From Mesorhizobium norvegicum (lineage in GTDB: Bacteria; Pseudomonadota; Alphaproteobacteria; Rhizobiales; Rhizobiaceae): a stretch of 39,961 nucleotides of DNA. Of the stretch, positions 33,864-39,961 are shown one piece after another (position 1 is the first letter of the stretch; the number at the start of each line of letters is the position of its first letter). The position numbers and the translations under genes were made by a program. The notes beneath the pieces were generated by a model that worked only from the letters and a program-made list of their open reading frames with translations, searched no databases and had not been told where the DNA came from. The stretch is taken from contig NZ_SMYZ01000080.1 in NCBI RefSeq assembly GCF_004919685.1, forward strand, positions 1 through 39,961, written 5' to 3'.

Positions 33864-34858
33864 CGCAGGAGAAATCCGCGCCCCAACTCGTCATCGGCCT
33901 CGACAATGAATTCGGCCCGCCCGGAATAATAGGCGCGGCCGCCGACGCGGGCGATGATCGCCTGATGCGGGCCAGCCTTCGCCGTCCGCACCACGGCTCC
34001 GGAAAAACGCGAGCAGGCAATGCTCTCGAACATGCGCGTCTGCCCGATCGCGATCTCGCCCTTGGCATGCATGGCCGCCAGCCTTGCGGTGACGCCGGAG
34101 CCGGTCGGCGAGCGGTCGACCTCCGCCTCGGCGAAGACGCAGATGTTTTTGGTCACCTCGCCGGAAAACGCGTCGCGGCCATCGGTCAGGATGGTGCCGT
34201 AGAGGAAGGCAAGGTCAGCATGGTCGGGATGCGACAGCGGAAATTCGGCTTTGAGCCTGTCCGTCAGCGCGGTTGCCGCATCGACGAAATCGCGCACCCG
34301 GTCGCGGCCGAATTCGAGCCCGAATTGGTGGCAATCGGCCAGTGCGTAGAAAGCGCCGCCATAGGCGATGTCGAAGCCGATCGCGCCATGGCCCGCCAGC
34401 TCTATCGTCTGCCTGCCGGCGAACAGGAAGGCCGGCACGCTTTCGAACGACACCGCGCCGGCCTTGCCGTCCCTGACCTCGACCGAGGCGACGACCAGTC
34501 CGCATGGCGCCTCGATATTGACCGTCGTGATCGGCTCCTGTTTCGCCACCAGCCCTTCATCGATGGCGTAGCGGCCGAGCGCGACGATGGCGTGGCCGCA
34601 CATGGTCGAATAGCCCTCATTGTGCATGAACAGCACGGCGAGGTCGGCGCCGGGCAAGTCCGGCTCGACCAGCAAGGCGCCATACATGTCGTAATGGCCG
34701 CGCGGCTCGAACATCAGGATTTTCCTGAGATGATCGAGGTGGTCGCGCACATAGGCGCGCTTTTCCAGGATGGTGCCCTTTGGAATATCCGGATAGCCGC
34801 CGGTAACGATCCGGAGCGGCTCGCCGCCGGTATGCATATCGACGACGGTCAGCGTCAT
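33860..34858 (-). CDS. Proline racemase-family enzyme, probably trans-3-hydroxy-L-proline dehydratase
   Basis: 332 residues. Proline racemase fold: MTLTVVDMHTGGEPLRIV start, MCGHAI with catalytic Cys87, and DRSPTGSGVTA with Thr252 at the second catalytic position. In true proline racemase and 4-hydroxyproline epimerase both positions are Cys; a Cys/Thr pair marks trans-3-hydroxy-L-proline dehydratase (as in human L3HYPDH, Cys104/Thr273), which forms pyrroline-2-carboxylate. So this annotation is preferred over hydroxyproline epimerase. It is 14 bp after the PEP-mutase-family gene and likely in the same operon. Confidence 0.85.
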   Translation of the reverse strand: MTLTVVDMHTGGEPLRIVTGGYPDIPKGTILEKRAYVRDHLDHLRKILMFEPRGHYDMYGALLVEPDLPGADLAVLFMHNEGYSTMCGHAIVALGRYAIDEGLVAKQEPITTVNIEAPCGLVVASVEVRDGKAGAVSFESVPAFLFAGRQTIELAGHGAIGFDIAYGGAFYALADCHQFGLEFGRDRVRDFVDAATALTDRLKAEFPLSHPDHADLAFLYGTILTDGRDAFSGEVTKNICVFAEAEVDRSPTGSGVTARLAAMHAKGEIAIGQTRMFESIACSRFSGAVVRTAKAGPHQAIIARVGGRAYYSGRAEFIVEADDELGRGFLLR

Positions 34859-34872
34859 GCGATGGGCCTCAT

Positions 34873-35676
34873 CTAGACTGAAGGTTTGGCAAACAGCGCC
34901 TGCAATTTGCCGAACGGCATGGCGGCGCGGGTGAAGCCGAAGGTGCCGTCCTGCTGGATCTCGCGCGCCGCCGTTTCCAGCATGCCATAAGCGAAATTGG
35001 TCAGCCACGGCCCGAGCGAGATACGCTTGACGCCGGCCATGGCGAGGTCGGCGATGGTGAAGCCGGGCTTTGCCATGACATTGACCGGCTTGCTGACCGC
35101 CGAGCAGACCGTGCGGATCATCTCGACATCACCGATACCCGGCGCGTAGAGCACGTCGGCGCCGGCCTTCTCGAAGGCCTGCAGCCGCTTGATGGTGTCG
35201 TCGAGGTCGGACTTGCCCCACAGGAAATTCTCGGCGCGTGCGGTGAAGACGAAATCGCGCTTCAGCGCCCGCGCCGCTTCCACCGCCGCCGCAACACGCT
35301 CGACGGCATGCGCAAAATCATAGATCGGCTTGTCCGGGTCGCCGGTGTGGTCTTCGATCGAGCAGCCGGCAAGGCCGGCTGCTTCCGCCGCGAAGATGGT
35401 TTCGGCGGCCTGCTCGGCGCTGTCGCCCTTGCCTTTCTCGAGGTCGGCTGAGACCGGCAGGCTGGTCGCCGCCGTCACCTCGCGGCAATGGTGGATCATC
35501 TGGTCGAAGGTCACGGCGCCATCCGGCAGGCCGCGTGAAAAGGCAAAGCCGGCGCTGGTCGTCGCCAGCGCCGTGAAGCCGAAGGAACCCAGCAGCTTCG
35601 TCGTGCCGATATCCCAGGGATTGGGCATGACGAAGGTCGAGGCATGCAGGTCGCGAAAGATCTTGCCCTTGTCCAT
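34873..35676 (-). CDS. Isocitrate lyase/PEP mutase superfamily enzyme
   Basis: 267 residues. A (beta/alpha)8 barrel that makes or breaks C-C or C-P bonds next to an oxaloacetate-like enolate. Seen: FVMPNPWDIGTTKLL, the substrate loop SADLEKGKGD, and SIEDHTGDPDKPIYDF, which takes the place of the KKCGH catalytic loop of isocitrate lyase. The loop lacks that Cys, so oxaloacetate decarboxylase, methylisocitrate-lyase-like or unknown C-C lyase activity is more likely than isocitrate lyase. Adjacent upstream of the hydroxyproline dehydratase in the same direction; a common pathway is unproven. Confidence 0.85.
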   Translation of the reverse strand: MDKGKIFRDLHASTFVMPNPWDIGTTKLLGSFGFTALATTSAGFAFSRGLPDGAVTFDQMIHHCREVTAATSLPVSADLEKGKGDSAEQAAETIFAAEAAGLAGCSIEDHTGDPDKPIYDFAHAVERVAAAVEAARALKRDFVFTARAENFLWGKSDLDDTIKRLQAFEKAGADVLYAPGIGDVEMIRTVCSAVSKPVNVMAKPGFTIADLAMAGVKRISLGPWLTNFAYGMLETAAREIQQDGTFGFTRAAMPFGKLQALFAKPSV

Positions 35677-35756
35677 GGTAGTTCCCCCATCATGTGCGGT
35701 GTGGCTAAGCGGATTTTATCCTGCCCTTTTTGACCGGGCAAACGAATGCGGTTGGT

Positions 35757-36611
35757 TCAGAGGCGTTTGGCGTTCTCTCCTGCCAATTTGTCCAGCGCGT
35801 CGGAATCCTTGGCGTAGCGCGACGCCTTCTTGTCCCAGTGATAGGTGACGAAAATCGCGTGAGACTCCGGCTTGGGCGGGGTGTCGTCGCAGCTTTCGCC
35901 GTTCAGCACCGTGGCATCGGTCACCGTCACCTTGATGGCGGCATAAGGCTGGCCGTCGGCGACGGTCTCGAAAACCACGTCCTGCTTGCGGCTGTAGGCG
36001 CACAGGTTCTCATCGAACGTATAGATCATGTCGATCAGTTCGAACTTGTCGTCTCGGATCATGATCAGCGGGGTGATCACATAGTTCTGGCTCGAATTGA
36101 AATGCGCGCTCATGGTGATGAGGACGTCATCGTCGGCGCCGACGGAAAGCTTGGCCGGTTCGCGGAAATAGGTACCGCGGTCGAGCGCGACATTGACGGC
36201 GTCGAGCAATTTTGGCTTGGCCGTGATGTCGTAGAGCGCCAGCACCGCATAGCCTTCCGTGCTGTCGGGAGAATCGCCAAGGTCGAACAGCATGGTCAGC
36301 CGGTCCTTGCCGCCAGCCTTGATGGCAAGCACCGCGGCATTGGAAAAGCCTGACGTCTCGGGCGGTGAGCCGCCGCTGTCCGGTCCCTCGATATGACGCA
36401 TCTCGATCGGCAACCCGCCTTTGTAGAAGCCGTCCTTGTCTGCGGTCAGATCGGGGATGACCATCCTCGCCAGATCGAGATAGGTGATGTCCGTGCGGCC
36501 GGGCAGCGCGCTGCCGAGTTCCGGGAAGCTGACGGCCTGCGCGCCGGCCGCGGTCCATAAAAACGGCAGCAGCATCAAGGCGAGGATGAGGCGGAACAGA
36601 ACGGGTTTCAT
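35757..36611 (-). CDS. Secreted protein of unknown function
   Basis: 284 residues. N-terminal signal peptide MKPVLFRLILALMLLPFLW, then TAAGAQA, predicted cleavage near residue 25. The mature part is beta-rich with alternating charged and hydrophobic stretches (DLTADKDGFYKGGLPIEM, MLFDLGDSPDSTEGYAVLAL, TMSAHFNSSQNYVITPL) and two cysteines (about 205 and 240) that could form a disulfide. I know of no characterised family. Single gene between the PEP-mutase-like and HAD genes. Confidence 0.75.
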   Translation of the reverse strand: MKPVLFRLILALMLLPFLWTAAGAQAVSFPELGSALPGRTDITYLDLARMVIPDLTADKDGFYKGGLPIEMRHIEGPDSGGSPPETSGFSNAAVLAIKAGGKDRLTMLFDLGDSPDSTEGYAVLALYDITAKPKLLDAVNVALDRGTYFREPAKLSVGADDDVLITMSAHFNSSQNYVITPLIMIRDDKFELIDMIYTFDENLCAYSRKQDVVFETVADGQPYAAIKVTVTDATVLNGESCDDTPPKPESHAIFVTYHWDKKASRYAKDSDALDKLAGENAKRL

Positions 36612-36683
36612 GCGTGGCCTCGAGTTGGCGGGGCCAAGCTAGCACGGACAATCGAGGCGTACAGCCGCAGGCTGAAGATCAGG

Positions 36684-37346
36684 TCAGTGGATCGGCACCA
36701 GTCCGGCCAACTCGCGCATGTCGTCGAACAGGATGCCGCCGGCCTGGATCAGGCCGTCGCGGTCGGAATAGGGATCGCCATGATAGGAAAACACCCGCAT
36801 GCCGGCGGCGATGCCGGCCTGCGTGCCGGCGACGCTGTCCTCGATGACGATGCAGTCGGCGGGCGCAAAGCCCATGGTTTTCGCCGCATGCAGGAACAGG
36901 TCGGGGAACGGCTTGCCGCGACCGACCATGGTCGAGCTGAACATCGCGTGTTCGAACAGCGGCAACAGCCCGGTCTGGCCAAGCGTGATGTGCATCTTCG
37001 ACACCCGGGCCGAGGTGGCCACGCAATAGGCGATGCCGGCTGAACGCACGGCTTCGACGAACTCGCGGACGTAAGGGATCGCCTCGACGCCATGGGCGAA
37101 CAGGTCCGGCAGGCCGGCATTCCAGCGATCGACGAAATCGGCGCCGAGCCTGACGCTGGTCTCTTCTTCGATCTCCTTTTGCACCGACGCCATGCTGCGG
37201 CCGGAGAAATTCTTGCGGCAATATTCGAAGCTTGTCGGATAGCCGGCAGCGGTCAGCCATTCGGCGAGGCGCCGATTGGCCAGGTTCTCGGTATCGACCA
37301 GGATACCGTCGCAGTCGAAGATGACAAGATTTGGCAGTTCAGACAT
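36684..37346 (-). CDS. HAD family phosphatase
   Basis: 220 residues. Haloacid dehalogenase phosphatase of the beta-phosphoglucomutase/GmhB-like (YniC) group. Motif I IFDCDGILVD with Asp11 and Asp13, motif II VATSARVSK, motif III RGKPFPDLFL (Lys) and motif IV VIEDSVAGTQAG are all present, with an N-terminal helical cap. Likely acts on a small sugar phosphate or nucleotide. Its ATG shares one base with the dut stop (TGATG), so the genes are probably translationally coupled; a nucleotide-pool role is plausible but unproven. Confidence 0.93.
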   Translation of the reverse strand: MSELPNLVIFDCDGILVDTENLANRRLAEWLTAAGYPTSFEYCRKNFSGRSMASVQKEIEEETSVRLGADFVDRWNAGLPDLFAHGVEAIPYVREFVEAVRSAGIAYCVATSARVSKMHITLGQTGLLPLFEHAMFSSTMVGRGKPFPDLFLHAAKTMGFAPADCIVIEDSVAGTQAGIAAGMRVFSYHGDPYSDRDGLIQAGGILFDDMRELAGLVPIH

Positions 37347-37831
37347 CAGGCGGTGCCGGTCGATCCGAACCCGCCCGCGCCACGCGCCGTGCCACCGGCC
37401 AATGTACGCTCTTCCACCGCCGCCTGCGTCACCGCCGCGAAGACGATCTGGGCGATGCGCATGCCGCGCGTCACCGCGAAATCCTCGTCGCCAAGGTTGA
37501 TCAGCAGCACCTTCACTTCGCCGCGATAGTCGCTGTCGATGGTGCCGGGCGTGTTGAGGACGGTAAGTCCATGTTTGAAGGCGAGGCCCGAGCGGGGCCG
37601 CACCTGACCTTCCATGCCTTCAGGAATTTCCAGGATCAGCCCCGTCGGCACCAGAGCGCGTTTTCCCGGCAGGATCAGCAGCGGCCGGTCATCGGGCACC
37701 GCGGCACGCAGATCCATGCCGGCGGCGCCAGTGCTTTCATAGGCAGGAAGGGGGAGTCCTTCACCATGCGGCAACCTGACGAAGCCGACGGTCGGACCGA
37801 TGACGGAGGGAGTTTGAAGGGCTGCGCGCAT
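37346..37831 (-). CDS. dut: dUTP diphosphatase
   Basis: 161 residues. Hydrolyses dUTP to dUMP and pyrophosphate, keeping uracil out of DNA; works as a homotrimer. All five dUTPase motifs are present: ESTGAAGMDLRA, PTGLILEIPEG, RPRSGLAFKHG, NTPGTIDSDYRGEVKV and, at the C-terminus, GGFGSTG. The HAD phosphatase gene follows with a one-base overlap. The upstream region holds a strong inverted repeat at 38006-38065 but no clear promoter. Confidence 0.96.
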   Translation of the reverse strand: MRAALQTPSVIGPTVGFVRLPHGEGLPLPAYESTGAAGMDLRAAVPDDRPLLILPGKRALVPTGLILEIPEGMEGQVRPRSGLAFKHGLTVLNTPGTIDSDYRGEVKVLLINLGDEDFAVTRGMRIAQIVFAAVTQAAVEERTLAGGTARGAGGFGSTGTA

Positions 37832-38005
37832 AAAATCGATCCTATCGGCGCGAACGGCGATTCGGTCAACTCGACCGCAATGCTATCAACGGCTTTCTTT
37901 CGGGCATCACTATGACCTGGTTCCGCTGCGCAGAAGGTTTGACGATTCGGATGCGCTTGCGTTGACGGACCGCATGCCTTGGCGATTGGGGTAAACGCCC
38001 GTCAA

Positions 38006-38065
38006 TTCGTCATCCTCGGGTCTTCGCGACGGAGCTTCGCTCCTGCTCCGCCCGTGGATGACGAA
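38006..38065. repeat. 60-bp palindromic intergenic repeat (CGTCATCC type)
   Basis: TTCGTCATCC (38006-38015) pairs with GGATGACGAA (38056-38065) perfectly, and CGGG/CCCG just inside extends this with one mismatch. The middle has GAGCTTCGCTCC. The rest of the 37832-38152 gap shows no gene. The motif is of a type common between rhizobial genes. Confidence 0.65.
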
Positions 38066-38152
38066 GGTGGGGGGCCGCCAATCCCGAATGGTCAAGATGG
38101 TGCGCCGGACGAACGATGAGTCTCTAACCCGTCCGCTGCCTATGCACCGCGA

Positions 38153-38623
38153 CTACCTCAGTTCCATCGGAACGACGGTGGTCTCCTTGATCTCCTCCAT
38201 CACGAACGACGCGGAAACGTCCGACAGCGCCACCTTGGCGATCAGCCGCTGATAGAGCCGGTCATAGGCTTTCACGTCAGCAACGCGGGCGCGCAAGACA
38301 TAGTCGAGGTCGCCGGACATGCGGTAGACGCCGGTGATCTCGGGAAAGCCGGTCGCCGCCGCCCGGAACTTCTGCAGCCACTCCGGGTCGTGATTGGACG
38401 TGCGGATCAGGATGAAGACGGAAAGGCCAAGTCCGAGCTTTTCGGCATCGACCAGCGCCACCCGGCCGGTGATGACGCCATCCTCCTCCAGCCGCTTCAC
38501 CCGGCGCCAGCAGGCATTGCGCGACAAGGCCACCCGTTCCGACAGCTGGTCGACCGACAGCGTGCCGTCGCGTTGCAACTCGGTGAGCAATTTTCGGTCG
38601 ATTTCATCGATATCGAGTGCCAT
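38153..38623 (-). CDS. Lrp/AsnC family regulator
   Basis: 156 residues from 38623 (MALDIDEIDRKLL). N-terminal winged helix (ELQRDGTLSVDQLSERVALSRNACWRRVKRLEEDGVI; here summarised) and C-terminal RAM ligand-binding domain (GVYRMSGDLDYVLRARVAD). Controls amino-acid metabolism or transport genes in response to an amino acid, the identity of which is not shown. An in-frame ATG 18 bp earlier (38641) is possible. Divergent from the DUF6356 gene, which may be a target. Confidence 0.92.
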   Translation of the reverse strand: MALDIDEIDRKLLTELQRDGTLSVDQLSERVALSRNACWRRVKRLEEDGVITGRVALVDAEKLGLGLSVFILIRTSNHDPEWLQKFRAAATGFPEITGVYRMSGDLDYVLRARVADVKAYDRLYQRLIAKVALSDVSASFVMEEIKETTVVPMELR

Positions 38624-38737
38624 GTGGGATGTTTGTCCCATGAACTGGCTGATTACAAGGATATTTTGAGACCGATGAACCGGCGAAGCGTGTCAGGATG
38701 CTCATATCAGGAACTCAGACGCCGAAGGGGAACCAGC

Positions 38738-38986
38738 ATGTCGGTCGCAAGGATTTTCACCTCTCATCCGGCCAAGGTCGGCGAAACCTATCTCGGTCAT
38801 ATGGCCTTTGCCGCCTGGTTCTCGTCGCGCCTGTTGCTGGCGGCGGGCGCCGCGCTCGTTCATGCTTTCTTGCCATTTCTGTTTGAAACTACAGCCAGCC
38901 GAATCGTTCGCGAGCTTTATGAGCGGACGCACAACAGAGGCACACACGCGACCAAGGAGCCTGCGGCTCTTATGGATCGCGCCTAG
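38738..38986 (+). CDS. DUF6356 small protein
   Basis: 82 residues. Matches the DUF6356 family pattern as I recall it: FTSHPAKVGETYLGHMAFAAWFSSRLL, AALVHAFLPFLFETTASRIVREL. The middle (about 22-52) is hydrophobic and may insert in or lie on the membrane. No function is known. Start has AGGGGA. The amidotransferase gene begins 15 bp later, so they are likely an operon. Confidence 0.8.
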   Translation: MSVARIFTSHPAKVGETYLGHMAFAAWFSSRLLLAAGAALVHAFLPFLFETTASRIVRELYERTHNRGTHATKEPAALMDRA

Positions 38987-39001
38987 AGGACGACAGAAGC
39001 G

Positions 39002-39802
39002 ATGTGCCGGTGGGCGGCCTATCTCGGTGAAGCGGTCTTTCTCGAAGACATCCTCACCGCGCCCTGTCACTCGCTGATCGCCCAGAGCCATTGCGCCCAG
39101 GAAGCGAAATCGCCGACCAATGGCGACGGCTTCGGCCTTGCCTGGTATGGCGACCGCCCGGAGCCGGGTCTCTATCGCGACATCCTGCCGGCCTGGTCCG
39201 ATCCCAATCTGAAGAGCCTGTGCCGGCAGATCAAATCCGGCCTGTTCCTTGCCCATGTGCGGGCGTCGACCGGCGGCGCCACCAGCCGTATGAACTGCCA
39301 TCCGTTCATCTCCAGCGCTTGGTCGTTCATGCACAACGGCCAGATCGGCGGCTTCGAGAAGATCCGCCGCGCGCTGGAGAACTCGCTGTCCGACGCCGTC
39401 TTCGACCAGCGCGAAGGCACCACAGATTCCGAATTGTTTTTCCTGCTGATGATCGACGAGGGATTGGCCGCTGATCCGCAAGGCGCCGTCTCCCGCGCCA
39501 CCAGCCGCGTGCTCGAAGCCTCGCGCCGCGCCGGCCTCGAACCGGCGCTGAAACTCACCGCCGCCTTCTCGGACGGGCAGGCGCTCCACGCCGTGCGCTA
39601 CGCCACCGACGCCCACGCCCCGACGCTCTACACCTCCATCTTGCGCAAGGGCGGCGGCCGCTGCATCGTGTCCGAACCCTTCGATCGCGAAGGCGGCGAC
39701 TGGCAGGCGATCCCGCCATCGAGTTTTGTCACGATCACCGGCGATGGCATGACTATTCGTCCCTTTGCTCCGGCAACGGCGAAGCTGGCGTTGGTCGGGT
39801 AA
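39002..39802 (+). CDS. Class II glutamine amidotransferase (YafJ-like)
   Basis: 266 residues. N-terminal nucleophile hydrolase fold: Cys2 is exposed after Met removal (MCRWAAYLGE). Other signatures are SPTNGDGFGLAWY, FLAHVRASTGG and MNCHPFISSAWSFMHNGQIG, where the NGQIG motif holds the oxyanion. Such stand-alone domains release ammonia from glutamine or related amides; YafJ/EgtC relatives include ergothioneine-pathway amidohydrolases, but no partner is seen here. Second gene after DUF6356. Confidence 0.9.
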   Translation: MCRWAAYLGEAVFLEDILTAPCHSLIAQSHCAQEAKSPTNGDGFGLAWYGDRPEPGLYRDILPAWSDPNLKSLCRQIKSGLFLAHVRASTGGATSRMNCHPFISSAWSFMHNGQIGGFEKIRRALENSLSDAVFDQREGTTDSELFFLLMIDEGLAADPQGAVSRATSRVLEASRRAGLEPALKLTAAFSDGQALHAVRYATDAHAPTLYTSILRKGGGRCIVSEPFDREGGDWQAIPPSSFVTITGDGMTIRPFAPATAKLALVG

Positions 39803-39824
39803 GTTTCTTCGCCAACTGGTGGCG

Positions 39825-39961
39825 TCGCGGGCCAGCGCCCCCCTCTGTCCTGCCGGACATCTCCCCCACAAGTGGGGAGATTGGCTATTATCGCGGCTTT
39901 CGCCAACATCCAACGCTGCAGGACCGAGTGCGGCGCTGAACCTGCCGATCTCCCCCCTCGT
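39825..39961. repeat. Dispersed repeat, left end, cut by the window edge
   Basis: CCCTCTGTCCTGCCGGACATC, then CTCCCC-CACAAGT-GGGGAG (39861-39879), as in the left arm of the element at 8983-9161. The end at the window edge has GATCTCCCCCC. No gene. Confidence 0.6.

Overview
The window looks like chromosome from a Rhizobiales alphaproteobacterium, most probably a Mesorhizobium or close relative. Evidence: high GC, the protein families and their order (mutS next to a fused malic enzyme, then glnD, murJ and trpS; MmcB; DUF6356; class II amidotransferase), and short palindromic intergenic repeats typical of rhizobia. Genus assignment is from memory of these families, not from a search. I saw no rRNA, tRNA, CRISPR array, transposase or phage gene.

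Layout. 1-2.3 kb: nhaA and mmcB converge on a tandem hairpin, followed by a small membrane protein. 2.3-4.8 kb is the oddest part and is mostly accessory: an unexplained repeat/hairpin region, a broken sunset-type gene, an SMR efflux gene with a structured leader, a strong candidate for an undescribed structured RNA (about 3882-4098), a Tat-type Arg/Trp-rich small protein and a 30-residue candidate RiPP precursor with a lasso-like leader. 4.8-9.4 kb: cueR, an L,D-transpeptidase lipoprotein, an Nfu-type Fe-S protein behind a near-perfect Irr box, a universal stress protein, trpS, a MITE-like repeat and a 55-residue small protein.

9.4-25.2 kb: murJ and glnD (minus), then a 6-kb block with copper ATPase copA, a DUF305 protein, an aldo/keto reductase, an MBL-fold hydrolase, and a TetR/NTF2-like pair with its own operator. 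mutS and the malic enzyme follow. The core genes around this block form a known rhizobial neighbourhood, so the block looks inserted. copA carries a textbook CueR promoter although the only cueR in view lies 9 kb away.

25.5-40 kb: a PAS-GGDEF cyclase; a LysR regulator divergent from a polyamine-type binding protein and agmatinase; an orphan MbcA/ParS-type antitoxin-like protein; adenosine kinase; an EamA transporter; a CysZ-like protein; a proline-racemase-family enzyme whose Cys/Thr active-site pair predicts trans-3-hydroxy-L-proline dehydratase, with a PEP-mutase-family enzyme; a secreted unknown; HAD phosphatase coupled to dUTPase; an Lrp regulator; DUF6356 and a class II amidotransferase. 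Both window ends fall in copies of the same dispersed repeat family.
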